From: Sphingobacterium micropteri
GTDB lineage: Bacteria > Bacteroidota > Bacteroidia > Sphingobacteriales > Sphingobacteriaceae
DNA length: 64,000 bases
Direction: 5' to 3'
Assembly (NCBI RefSeq): GCF_014692515.1
Contig: NZ_JACOIK010000003.1
Coordinates: 1 to 64,000 of the forward strand
The number at the start of each line of letters is the position of its first letter. The first letter of the stretch is position 1. This document shows positions 26,380-35,457 of this stretch, in pieces. A model generated the notes under the pieces. The model had not been told where the DNA came from. It ran no database searches and saw only the letters and a program-made list of their open reading frames with translations. The position numbers and the translations under genes are program-made.

Positions 26380-27315
26380 CTATTTTTTTAATAGTATGAT
26401 GGTGTCCCCTTGAAGTTGATACTGCGTACCTGTGGCGATACAAATGATTTCCAATACGGAGGCAAAGGGTTCATCCGCATCGAATTCGCCTGAAACCTGA
26501 TGAGCTCGCCCGATTTCTTCCGTGACCTGTATATTGCGGTCGTATTGCTTAGCCAGTTTCTGTACGACTTTTTGTAAACTCTCCTCTTCGAAAATCAGTT
26601 TTCCGCGTGGTAAGTCTGCAAAATGCATATAATGGATATTGTTTTTCTTTTGGTCGAAGGAAAGGCTGTCATTCGCTAATAGCGTATAATGCTGGCTGTC
26701 TTTTTCCATTGTTGAAACACGCACCTGACCTGTTTTTACATGTATGTTCCATGTCCCCAGCACGTCGTGCGTTCGGATAGTGAATGATGTTCCCAGTACT
26801 TCCGTTTTCATCAACTCGTTCTTAACGACAAATGGACGGCTGGCATCTTTCTTGACACGAAAGAAAGCTTCTCCTTTGTACAGTTCAATTAATCTGATGG
26901 AGTCTGTTTCAAATTGTTTACTCACGAGTAGCTCAGCGTTTTCTCCCAAGATGATAGAGGAACCGTCGGATAAGGAAATTTCCCTTGTTTCATCCGGACC
27001 AGTGCTATAGCGTATATCGTAATCGACACGTATATACTTAAACAGGATAAAGCCGATTAAGAAGGTTGCTGCAACGCTACCTACGCTGCGCCATAGGAAC
27101 CGCTTGCGGGAGGTGCGACGACGAGATAAGTATTCGTATTGGTAATTGACATGTTGCCAGATATCGTGACGTATGGACTCGAGTTTTTCTGAACTGTGGG
27201 GAAGCTGTTTTCTTCTTAAGCTATCGAGCCATTGGTCTACGGCTTGTTGTTCGACGATCGCATGGTTTCCCTTTAAATAACGTTCAATGATTCCCTTAAT
27301 CTTTTTAAATTCCAT
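26380..27315 (-). CDS. FecR-family anti-sigma factor (phosphoesterase locus)
   Basis: ATG 27315 (MEFKKIKGIIERYLKG) is preferred; an in-frame GTG at 27333 would add six residues. About 311 residues: N-terminal helical sigma-binding part (1-70), membrane helix at about 75-95 (VGSVAATFLIGFILFKYI), FecR domain (TGPDETREISLSDGSSIILGENAEL) and C-terminal DUF4974 (GKLIFEEESLQKVVQKLAKQYDRN). It sits between its sigma gene (112 bases upstream) and susC. Confidence 0.93.
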   Translation of the reverse strand: MEFKKIKGIIERYLKGNHAIVEQQAVDQWLDSLRRKQLPHSSEKLESIRHDIWQHVNYQYEYLSRRRTSRKRFLWRSVGSVAATFLIGFILFKYIRVDYDIRYSTGPDETREISLSDGSSIILGENAELLVSKQFETDSIRLIELYKGEAFFRVKKDASRPFVVKNELMKTEVLGTSFTIRTHDVLGTWNIHVKTGQVRVSTMEKDSQHYTLLANDSLSFDQKKNNIHYMHFADLPRGKLIFEEESLQKVVQKLAKQYDRNIQVTEEIGRAHQVSGEFDADEPFASVLEIICIATGTQYQLQGDTIILLKK

Positions 27316-27427
27316 ATACAAATGAGCTTTCACTTGTATGTCTTTTTTTTTAACCAGAAGGGCTAGTACATGATGTTATCAAATAATTAACAAAATATAA
27401 AGAATAGGAAGCAAGGACATGCTCCGT

Positions 27428-28042
27428 TTATGAAAGAGGCGCGGAGAGGCTGATTACAAATGCGGTGTAGGCTACATCTCTCAGTTGAATACGTAAACGC
27501 TTTCTGGCCGAAGCTAGGTGATTCTTGACGGTATCTTCGGAGATGTCAAGCTTTTCGGCAATCTCCCGTATGCTGAGGCTCTCTTTCGTTTTTAAACGGA
27601 TGACCTCCTGCATACGCTCTGGTAGTTTGTTGATCTGAAGATCGATTTCTTGTTGCAGTTCTTTCATAATCAAGGGATCTACCGCATCTGAAAAGGTTTG
27701 TTCAATATAATTTTCAAGCGGCAAGTTACGCTCGTTCGACGATAGTCGCTGCGATAGTTTGGTTAGTGACTTGTAACGCACGGAGGTAAATAGATAGGAT
27801 TCGATAGAGCTATGGATGACTAAATCTAGCTTTCTATCCCACAGGGCGATGAATACTTCCTGGACGACATCTTTGGCGTCGTCGTCATCACGTAATATGT
27901 TGAAGGAAAATTGAAATAATGGTTTCCAATAATGATCAAATAACTTGTGCAGTGTTTTATCAGCACCTGATTTTTTTAGTTCATTGACAAAAGTCTGATC
28001 ATGGTTGGAAGGAAGTCCGTTTGTCGTCTTTATTGATTCCAT
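27428..28042 (-). CDS. ECF sigma factor (FecI-like) of the phosphoesterase locus
   Basis: 204 residues. Region 2 at about 38-105 (FSFNILRDDDDAKDVVQEVFIALWDRK) and region 4 at about 135-195 (KLPERMQEVIRLKTKESLSIREIAEKLDISEDTVKNHL), with a hydrophobic tail. It heads the sigma-FecR-SusC-SusD-phosphoesterase run and would direct polymerase to this operon once FecR releases it. A good promoter match ends 7 bases before its start codon, so its own message is nearly leaderless. Confidence 0.95.
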   Translation of the reverse strand: MESIKTTNGLPSNHDQTFVNELKKSGADKTLHKLFDHYWKPLFQFSFNILRDDDDAKDVVQEVFIALWDRKLDLVIHSSIESYLFTSVRYKSLTKLSQRLSSNERNLPLENYIEQTFSDAVDPLIMKELQQEIDLQINKLPERMQEVIRLKTKESLSIREIAEKLDISEDTVKNHLASARKRLRIQLRDVAYTAFVISLSAPLS

Positions 28043-28049
28043 GATACTG

Positions 28050-28077
28050 CAAAAGTAAATGATGGAGATTAAGGCAA
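28050..28077 (-). promoter_or_regulatory. Promoter of the ECF sigma gene (TTG-N17-TACTTTTG)
   Basis: The minus strand reads TTG (28077-28075), 17 bases, then TACTTTTG (28057-28050), both matching the Bacteroidota housekeeping consensus. The -7 box ends 7 bases before the ATG, so the transcript would start at or just before the start codon. Confidence 0.65.
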
Positions 28078-28092
28078 TATTAATATAGTGAT

Positions 28093-28134
28093 AAAAATAA
28101 AACCGCTTTCATTTTTGAAAGCGGTTTTATTTTT
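28093..28134 (-). terminator. Strong terminator of the phospholipase C operon
   Basis: A perfect 19-bp inverted repeat (core AAAACCGCTTTCA / TGAAAGCGGTTTT) with a four-base loop, A/T-rich outside, overlaps the stop codon region of the phospholipase gene. It has U-run potential in both directions and separates the phospholipase locus from the next sigma gene. Confidence 0.9.
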
Positions 28135-30613
28135 ACATACGTATTTTTCCGTAACCCATCAGCGGATCGGTTATGCTGGGTTTGCCTGTTTCCAAGTGCC
28201 CCGCATAACGATATATTTGGGTTTCATCGTCTGCCGAGCGTACTTCCAGATCGTACCATCCTTGGCTTTTGCTTAGATCGACATGGATGATGCGACGTTC
28301 GGATGAACTTTCAGCTATGGTGCCGTAACCATAAGAGAGATCTTGTATGCTATATTTGCCACTACTGTTGCGCATGTCGATTTCTAAAACCTGTTCCTGA
28401 TTTCGTTGCTGGAGGGTGCTCATGGAATCGCTTAGTAATGTAGTGCTTCCTTGAAAAGAGCGGTAGAAACCGTTCGGTCCGTGGATGTCTACGCGATACA
28501 TGTCTTTCTGAAATCGATTAAGCTGCCAGCGATAGGATAACGGTTCGCTGCTGTCAACAGCAAAATTCCATATGCCGGGATTCCCCGATGCATCGTTGTA
28601 TTGATCGTACGTGACGGCAATAAAGGGAACACCGGCAGCTTTGTGTTTGGACAGTTGGCCGCCCACAGCGAATTGAATAACCAATTCTCCATCTTCGCGA
28701 TCTACCTGCGCATTGACTTCGATATCGTAAGGCAAGGCACAGGCCGGTTTTGTACCTTCTTCCTGTGCGGGAAGCAACGATTGGCGAATATCCCCCTCAC
28801 GCCATTGCTGAAGCTCTTCCGTACCTATGGGCTTAAAGTTATTCGGAAGTGTTTTTTCTTTGGCCGAATAAATTCGCTGCACATACGCATTGCGGTCGAC
28901 TGGTACAAGTGCTGTCTCAGCTAGTTTTTGGGCGGGGCGAAAAACCGAGGTTAAATCGCCGCAGATGAGGCGTCTCCAGGGGCTTATATTGGTTTCGGTA
29001 ATTTTCTTGTTGAATTTTTTCTCCAGAAAATGTTCCATAAACTGCAGGGTGGAGGTGTGGTCGAACACTTCGGAATTGACCCATCCGCCCTTGGTCCAGG
29101 GAGAGGCAACGACGAGCGGTACACGGAAGCCTAGACCAATGGGGCTATCGAGATCCGTATCTGGGTTGCCGGTACGTTTTTTCTCTTGTTCGGCCGTGAC
29201 GTATTCTGCTTGGGTATCTAATCCATTGGCAGTTTTTCCACTATGGGGCCGGGCAGTGTGTGGCGGGACAAATGGCGGTACATGATCGAAATAACCGTCG
29301 TTCTCGTCGTAGGTAAGGATGAATATGGTTTTTTTCCAGACTTCCGGGTTGGCCGTCAGTATATCCAACGCTTCGGATACGTACCAGGCACCATACCAAG
29401 GGGATCCGGGATGGTCAGAGAAGCGGCAGGGAGCCACTAGCCACGATACGGTGGGCAGATTTCCGCTCTTTACATCTTGTCGAAATTGGTGGAAAATGTC
29501 GCCCTTGGGTACGTTTACTGATTTTTCACCTTCACTATCTTGATACGTGATGTTTTCGAGTTGGTGATAGTCTGGATCGGCCGTGTTGGTTACAAATGCT
29601 CGCTGATGTATATGTTGGGCGGTAGCATCTAGCTTTTCGAAATTTTCTGGTGTATAATAGACGATGTCTTTTTCGAGCTGCGATAACCGTTGCTGCATCT
29701 TGTTACGCTCCTGCATGTCTGTCGTCTCCTCGCGTAATACTTTTCTTAGCCGTTCGGCTTCCTGTACCATATAATGGTGATGGGCGGGATGGAAACGCAC
29801 GTTGTACTGGGCGTAGAATTCTAAATTGTTGTCCGTAAAATTAGCGAGCCAATCTTCTTCTTCGCTGTTGAGCCCAACGGGCAGACTTAGCTCGTTCTGA
29901 TAGACTTTCCAATCAATGCCTGCCTTTTCCAGACGTTCGGGATAGGTTGTCCAACGGACGTCTTTATAGTTTATTTGACCATTATCCACGTGAGCGGTGG
30001 ACTCGGGATTATGGGGTTCTTCGCGTATAGCACCTGCCCAGAAATAGGATCGGTTGGCACTGGTGCCCGTTAGGGAAGAACAGAAATGCTGATCGCATAC
30101 GGTAAACGCATCGGCGAAGGCATAGTAAAAAGGGATATCCTGTCGTGCATAATAACCCATGGTTAAGGGCATATGCTGGTAGGCCGGATTGCCTGCTTTC
30201 TTGGCTTCTAGCCACGTATCCATTTTCCCGTTATTTCTTGCGCCGACCATATCTTTCCATCCATGTGGAAGTGAACCCATCCAGGTTGCCTTGGTGTTTT
30301 CGATGTCTAGACGGAAAGGCGGAAATGTTTCTCCCTTTGTGTTCGTCTGCAGCCATACCGGCAAGCCGCTATCTAACTGTAGGGCACGTGGGTCATTGAA
30401 TCCTCGGACTCCCTTTAAGGTGCCATAGCAATGGTCAAACGATCTGTTTTCCTGCATGAGGAAAACAATGTGCTCAGCATCTAGATAAGTTGTTCCTTGT
30501 GGTGCGTCAATAGCGAGGGCACGTTGGATTGAACTGGGCATAAGCTGATATGCAGCCGTTGCACCGGCCAGTAACGCTGCCTTTTTTAAGAACGTTCTTC
30601 TGTTATCCTTCAT
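28133..30613 (-). CDS. plcN: Phosphocholine-type phospholipase C, Tat-exported
   Basis: 826 residues. A twin-arginine signal is present (RRTFLKKAALLAGATAAY). The catalytic phosphoesterase domain (about 40-570) has the family start LMQENRSFDHCYGTLKGVRGF, an SLTGTSANRSYFW region, a FILTYDENDGYFDHVPPF block near 420-440 and a SPWTKGGWVNSEVFDHTSTLQFMEHF block with the conserved aspartate and histidine. Two C-terminal DUF756-type beta repeats follow (about 620-815). The family hydrolyses phosphatidylcholine or sphingomyelin to phosphocholine plus diacylglycerol or ceramide. It is the last gene after susD (36-base gap), in the place where glycan loci carry glycosidases. The symbol follows the non-hemolytic family member; exact specificity is unknown. 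Confidence 0.93.
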   Translation of the reverse strand: MKDNRRTFLKKAALLAGATAAYQLMPSSIQRALAIDAPQGTTYLDAEHIVFLMQENRSFDHCYGTLKGVRGFNDPRALQLDSGLPVWLQTNTKGETFPPFRLDIENTKATWMGSLPHGWKDMVGARNNGKMDTWLEAKKAGNPAYQHMPLTMGYYARQDIPFYYAFADAFTVCDQHFCSSLTGTSANRSYFWAGAIREEPHNPESTAHVDNGQINYKDVRWTTYPERLEKAGIDWKVYQNELSLPVGLNSEEEDWLANFTDNNLEFYAQYNVRFHPAHHHYMVQEAERLRKVLREETTDMQERNKMQQRLSQLEKDIVYYTPENFEKLDATAQHIHQRAFVTNTADPDYHQLENITYQDSEGEKSVNVPKGDIFHQFRQDVKSGNLPTVSWLVAPCRFSDHPGSPWYGAWYVSEALDILTANPEVWKKTIFILTYDENDGYFDHVPPFVPPHTARPHSGKTANGLDTQAEYVTAEQEKKRTGNPDTDLDSPIGLGFRVPLVVASPWTKGGWVNSEVFDHTSTLQFMEHFLEKKFNKKITETNISPWRRLICGDLTSVFRPAQKLAETALVPVDRNAYVQRIYSAKEKTLPNNFKPIGTEELQQWREGDIRQSLLPAQEEGTKPACALPYDIEVNAQVDREDGELVIQFAVGGQLSKHKAAGVPFIAVTYDQYNDASGNPGIWNFAVDSSEPLSYRWQLNRFQKDMYRVDIHGPNGFYRSFQGSTTLLSDSMSTLQQRNQEQVLEIDMRNSSGKYSIQDLSYGYGTIAESSSERRIIHVDLSKSQGWYDLEVRSADDETQIYRYAGHLETGKPSITDPLMGYGKIRM

Positions 30614-30649
30614 AGCGTCAATTTACGATTGTTTTTCCAATTTTTATGT

Positions 30650-32143
30650 TTAATCTAACCACCAGGTTTTGCTATGTATATTGTCGTTGCCGTTGAATTG
30701 CCGCTGGATAGCATCACTGACATGCTGTGTATTTTGGTTGTATTCGGCTTGGGGATACATCCACCGATAAGCAACATTCACGTTAGTCGCCTTGCGTAGT
30801 GTGGGATATCCCGTGCGGAGGTGGTCAAAATAACTGGAGTAACCGCCTTGGTGGAAAGATCGCAGGTACTTCTGCATCATGATGCGTTCGAGTTTGGCTT
30901 CTTTAGAAACGGCAGCGTCTAAATCGACATTTGTCTGTGCAAGATAAGCAGCAACTTTATCTTCGGAAACAAATGAACTCAGGTTCTTTGCGTATGTGGA
31001 ATAGAAAGCGAACGATGCTTTAACACCCTCGGTATACCATTCTTTTGCATCGCCATCTATCCAGCCGCGAACGGCGGCTTCTGCCAAAAGAAATTGTTGC
31101 TCCGCATATCCCATTAATACGAGGGGTTCGCAGGTTGGATCGTCCGTATAACGATCGTGTACTTTGGAGAGCCGGCCGGCAATGGCTTTGTCATTTACCT
31201 GCGCGTAGGGGGCAATGGGATCGCCACCCTCGTAAGCACTAAAGTCGCCCAATGCCGCGCCGGCTTCCTTGCCCAAACGGGTCTGGGTGGCAATGACAAA
31301 AAGGCGGGGATCTTGGTGATCTTGCAGACGCTTGATAAAGGTGGAATCCATATACATCCCTGATCCGTAACCGCTGGAGTTGAATTCGGGATAGCGCACA
31401 TCCTGTTGGTCTACAAAATGGAGCTGCCCATCGTCCTCAGGGCTTCCCATCAATGGCTCATTCGTATATATTTGTGCAAATTGCTCAGCGATATTAAGGG
31501 CGGGATGTTGTTCCTTATTGGATAAGGTCATCAGTACTTTTAAACGGAAAGAATTGATTAGACGGATCCATTTCTCGGGGTTGCCACCATAGATGATATC
31601 TCCTTGAAAGAGATTTGGATTGTCATGCAAGATAGAAGCTGCGTCTTCCAATTCGCTTAAGATACCTCTAAAAACATCTTCCTGGCTGTCGTATTGTGGT
31701 TGGTATATGCCTGATAATTCACCTTGTAAGGATTCCGAATAGGGGATATCTCCGAAAAAGAGCGTCAGGTTGTAGAAATAGTAGGCCCTGAAAAATTTAC
31801 CGAGCGCGAGGTAACTGCTTTCATTGATTTTCTCGGCTTCTTCCATCATCTTGGTCACATTGCGCAGTTGCTGGTACTGTTCAAAACTTCCGCGCTGCCA
31901 GTTGTAGAGTTGATTGGCATTTTCACCATCGGTCTGTACGATCATTTTTAGGATGTAAAGTGGTGTGGTACCGTGCCAGGTACGAAAGGTTTCCCATTCC
32001 ACTTTGGTGAGCAACGCCTGGGGATGGGTGGTTGAGGCTTCGTTTGGATTTTCGTTTATTTCGGTCAGTTTTTGACAAGAACTAACCAATAAGACGCACA
32101 GGATCACAAGACCTGTCGATAGGATATGTCGGATGATTTTCAT
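30650..32143 (-). CDS. SusD-like outer membrane lipoprotein (phospholipase locus)
   Basis: 497 residues, lipoprotein signal with Cys at about 23 (LLVSSCQKLTEINENPNEAS). The ITEINENPN start, ALLTKVEWETFRTWHG and FFRAYYFYNLTLFFGDIPYSESLQG belong to the SusD-like_2 branch. Later helices contain LVLMGYAEQQFLLAEAAVRGW and KEAKLERIMMQKYLRSFHQGGYSSYFDHLRTGYP. This branch often accompanies enzymes other than typical polysaccharide hydrolases, which agrees with the phospholipase neighbour. The gene begins 11 bases after susC. Confidence 0.92.
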   Translation of the reverse strand: MKIIRHILSTGLVILCVLLVSSCQKLTEINENPNEASTTHPQALLTKVEWETFRTWHGTTPLYILKMIVQTDGENANQLYNWQRGSFEQYQQLRNVTKMMEEAEKINESSYLALGKFFRAYYFYNLTLFFGDIPYSESLQGELSGIYQPQYDSQEDVFRGILSELEDAASILHDNPNLFQGDIIYGGNPEKWIRLINSFRLKVLMTLSNKEQHPALNIAEQFAQIYTNEPLMGSPEDDGQLHFVDQQDVRYPEFNSSGYGSGMYMDSTFIKRLQDHQDPRLFVIATQTRLGKEAGAALGDFSAYEGGDPIAPYAQVNDKAIAGRLSKVHDRYTDDPTCEPLVLMGYAEQQFLLAEAAVRGWIDGDAKEWYTEGVKASFAFYSTYAKNLSSFVSEDKVAAYLAQTNVDLDAAVSKEAKLERIMMQKYLRSFHQGGYSSYFDHLRTGYPTLRKATNVNVAYRWMYPQAEYNQNTQHVSDAIQRQFNGNDNIHSKTWWLD

Positions 32144-32154
32144 TGCTATAGGGA

Positions 32155-35100
32155 TTAAAATTTAAAGTTTAACGATGCGCCAATATATCTTGTAGAGGGA
32201 TCCTGCAGGTTGTCGTCATTACCAATACCAAAATCAGGGTCGATGTATGGAATGTTCTTCCAGACAAGTAGATTATAGCCGAATAGGGATGCATCGAGGC
32301 TCTTCATTTTTTTGCTGCGGATAATCTTGTTCAGATCATAACCGATAGAGAGCCTTCTGAGTTTGACAAAGGTACGGTCGTATACGTTGGCAAATGTGCT
32401 GCTTTCTGACTCGGTTACCCGTGCTTGGTAGGGATAGTTTTGACTCCATGTTTGCCAGCTAATGGCTTTCTCAAAGGGCTGGTAGGTGCGAGTGTCGGAT
32501 GTAATGTTGCCGTTTACGTCATACTGCACATCGTCACCCGTTACCACGACACCTTGGGGAACGTAGATGTATTCCCCGGCATCGTACTCTTCTTGTCTGT
32601 ACTGGGTGGAAGAGGGGTGTTTACCGCCCCACCACATTTTTTCTATAGTCTGGGAGCGCATCACGCCGCCGACCGATCCGTCAATGTCGACATTTAAGGT
32701 AAAATCTTTCCATTTGAATGTATTGAGGAAACCGAATTGCCAGTCGGGATTGAAATAGCCTAAATAACGTGGGAATGGATCACGTATCGGCATCCCCGTG
32801 TTCGCGTTGAGGATAAGTTCACCGGCATTGTTTTTTTGCCATACGTTATCATAATACGCATCGGCACGATCGCCTTTTTGGAGATTACCAAACTTGGCTT
32901 GATCATCGTAAATAGATTCCAGTCGTTGCACGGAGCGCATCCAGTTGATGGTTGTATTCCATGAAAAATCCGTATTTCGGATCAATGCGGTATTCAGCAT
33001 GACCTCTAAGCCTTGCGTACGGTAGTAATTGCCGTTGACTTTATGTGACTTGAAACCGGAAGCTTCTGAAACGATGAGGTCGATGATTTGATTTTTGTCC
33101 AGTACGTTATAATAGGCTACGTCGAGTGAAAATCTGTTCTTGAAGAAGGCCATCGATGTGCCCAATTCCCAGGAAATGGACTGCTCCGGAAGGATATAAG
33201 GGTTGGCGATTCCTTCGGGGTATGTGACGGAGGGAATGGAACCGTGTGTGATATTCTTTTTATAATAGGACCGCAAGCTATAGGGATCTAGGTCATCGGA
33301 TACGGACGCCCATGAGCTGTATAGTTTTAGGAAATCTATTTGATTGGGCAAGGTGATATAATCGGATAGCATCGTGCTGAGTGACACGGCTGGATAAAAA
33401 TAGGAATTGTTGGAGCTGGATAGGGTAGACGACCAATCGTTACGACCGGATACGTTTAGGTAGGTAGATTTGAAGAGATCGATATTAACCGAAGCGTATA
33501 CACTTCGGATGACTTTCTCTTGATGCAGATTCTCGGCCTTTACGGGGCCTTGCGTATTCCCGAGGTTATAGATGCCGGGTACAACAAGCCCGTCAGTTGA
33601 TTGAAACCCTTCATTATAGGTTCGTTTAAACGTCGAAGCGCCGGCATTGATGGTTAATCCCAGATTTTCTCCAAAGGAATCTTCGTAGGTTGCCAGTACA
33701 TCAGCATCGAAATTGAGTTGATCTTTATCCCACATCTTATAATCTCCGTTGCGCGAATCGCCATAATTCATGTACGATTTGGGGCTTTGCATGTCTTCGA
33801 ATGTGGTGCGTTGGCGTAGTGCCATACGTCCTTGTAGGTTGAGTTTGGATGTGGCCTGCCAGTTTAGACGTGTTTGCCCGTGAAGTACCCCCATGTCATA
33901 GACTTGATTCAGCTCATAGGCGGCAAAGTAGGGATTGTTATACCAAGCATAATTGTAGTTGGCCTGGCGGTATCCTTCTTGTCCCGGCACATAGAAGTGA
34001 TCTGCGAGATCATGGCCATTGACGTCGTTTCCCATCCATAGCAGAATAGTGTACATGTGGTTTTTGGGTCCATAGCCATAGCGGGGATAGTTGGGAGAGT
34101 GTACCTTGTTGTACGAGACGTTTAGGTCCAGATTTAATGTCGGAAGGAACATGTAAGAAGAATTCATATTCAGACCGCCTGAGCTAAGTTTGGTATTCGG
34201 AACCTGCCCTTGTTGCAGGGCGTATTTTCCGGAGGTAAATAAACTGAGCTTATCATTTTTGAATGAAAGGGTGAAATTGTTTTCAGTGACGAAGCCGGGG
34301 CGTAAAAAATCACGTAAGTTGTCGTGGCTTACCCAGTCGATAGGTACGCGTTCATACCGCGACTTATCGTTGTAAATAGTACCGCTGACATCGCCCCACC
34401 AAGGGATAACTTCGCCGGTTTGCTTGTCGCGGATAGGACTGTTCCATTGCGCGTATTTTTCCCCGGTATTAAGTTTGGGTCCCCAGGTCATATCGCCGTC
34501 GGATATACCGCCGTCAGCACCATCCCAAAACTCGTATTTGCCGTTGGAACCACTGCCGAATTCTGTTTGGGACTCCGGAAATACCGTGAAGCCTGCCGAA
34601 ACCATGTTGGTAGAACCTACCGTAAACTCCAATGTTTCGTTTTTGGCATTCTTGGTCGTAATCAAGATAGCACCGTCTTTACCTCTGGAACCATACAGGG
34701 CAGAAGCGGCAGTTCCTTTTAAAACGTTAATGTTCTCGATATGTTGGCTCGGAATGTCAAACAAATCAGTTTCTACCGGAATACCGTCAATGACGATCAA
34801 GGGTTTTTTCCCGCGGAGATTGAAAGAAGGTGCTTGAAAGACACCTGTGGGATTGTTGACGATTAACCCGGCTACTTGACCGGAAAGAGCGTTACCGATA
34901 TTCATCGTCTTCGATTCCTCCAATACTTCTGTCGGTACTTCCTGTGTGGCATATCCTACTTTTCTTTTTTGCTGCTTGATGCCGATCGCTGTAACCACGA
35001 CTTCGTCCATGTCTGTGCTACTGAATTCATTTAATAGGAAAACAGCGCTTGATCGTTTTCCGACAGAGACGATATAATGGCATTCCTGCTTAGGCAGCAA

Positions 35101-35376
35101 GCCGGTGAAAGAAACAGAGATACAATAATTGCTGTCTGCTGGCAGATTGCTAAACAGTGACTTGCCTTTATCGTCGGAAGCAGAGGTACGTGTAATATCG
35201 AGTGCGGCATTACTGACCGTAACGGTGGCTGCCGGAATAGCTTGTGACTGGCCATCTTGTACGATAACAACGAGTTCGCCTACTTTTTGAGCCATCGTCC
35301 AGCTGCTCACTCCCATAAACAGGAGGAAGGTAAAGAAACCTTTGAAAGGTGTGCGATTGATAATGGATTTGTTCAT
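32155..35376 (-). CDS. SusC/RagA TonB-linked transporter, no STN domain (phospholipase locus)
   Basis: 1073 residues. The signal peptide (to about TMAQ, residue 30) is followed directly by a carboxypeptidase-regulatory-like domain (about 33-115), then the plug with DMDEVVVTAIGIKQQKRKVGYATQEV (about 122-147) and LYGSRGKDGAILITTKN, and the barrel to IGASLNFKF. Unlike the other three SusC proteins here it has no STN signalling domain, although an ECF sigma/FecR pair lies 81 bases upstream. The VVVTAIGIKQQKRKVGYA start is shared with SusC proteins paired to SusD-like_2 partners. Confidence 0.93.
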   Translation of the reverse strand: MNKSIINRTPFKGFFTFLLFMGVSSWTMAQKVGELVVIVQDGQSQAIPAATVTVSNAALDITRTSASDDKGKSLFSNLPADSNYCISVSFTGLLPKQECHYIVSVGKRSSAVFLLNEFSSTDMDEVVVTAIGIKQQKRKVGYATQEVPTEVLEESKTMNIGNALSGQVAGLIVNNPTGVFQAPSFNLRGKKPLIVIDGIPVETDLFDIPSQHIENINVLKGTAASALYGSRGKDGAILITTKNAKNETLEFTVGSTNMVSAGFTVFPESQTEFGSGSNGKYEFWDGADGGISDGDMTWGPKLNTGEKYAQWNSPIRDKQTGEVIPWWGDVSGTIYNDKSRYERVPIDWVSHDNLRDFLRPGFVTENNFTLSFKNDKLSLFTSGKYALQQGQVPNTKLSSGGLNMNSSYMFLPTLNLDLNVSYNKVHSPNYPRYGYGPKNHMYTILLWMGNDVNGHDLADHFYVPGQEGYRQANYNYAWYNNPYFAAYELNQVYDMGVLHGQTRLNWQATSKLNLQGRMALRQRTTFEDMQSPKSYMNYGDSRNGDYKMWDKDQLNFDADVLATYEDSFGENLGLTINAGASTFKRTYNEGFQSTDGLVVPGIYNLGNTQGPVKAENLHQEKVIRSVYASVNIDLFKSTYLNVSGRNDWSSTLSSSNNSYFYPAVSLSTMLSDYITLPNQIDFLKLYSSWASVSDDLDPYSLRSYYKKNITHGSIPSVTYPEGIANPYILPEQSISWELGTSMAFFKNRFSLDVAYYNVLDKNQIIDLIVSEASGFKSHKVNGNYYRTQGLEVMLNTALIRNTDFSWNTTINWMRSVQRLESIYDDQAKFGNLQKGDRADAYYDNVWQKNNAGELILNANTGMPIRDPFPRYLGYFNPDWQFGFLNTFKWKDFTLNVDIDGSVGGVMRSQTIEKMWWGGKHPSSTQYRQEEYDAGEYIYVPQGVVVTGDDVQYDVNGNITSDTRTYQPFEKAISWQTWSQNYPYQARVTESESSTFANVYDRTFVKLRRLSIGYDLNKIIRSKKMKSLDASLFGYNLLVWKNIPYIDPDFGIGNDDNLQDPSTRYIGASLNFKF

Positions 35377-35457
35377 ATTTGTTTGTTATTCTGATATAAA
35401 AATTCCCTACGGCTATTTTAGCCGTTCATTTATGGTGAATACTATTTGTTTATCTGT

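Noticed and set aside
34324..34837. Long overlapping plus-strand ORFs inside the SusC gene
   Set aside because: Antisense frames of a clear TonB-linked transporter; no promoter or domain.
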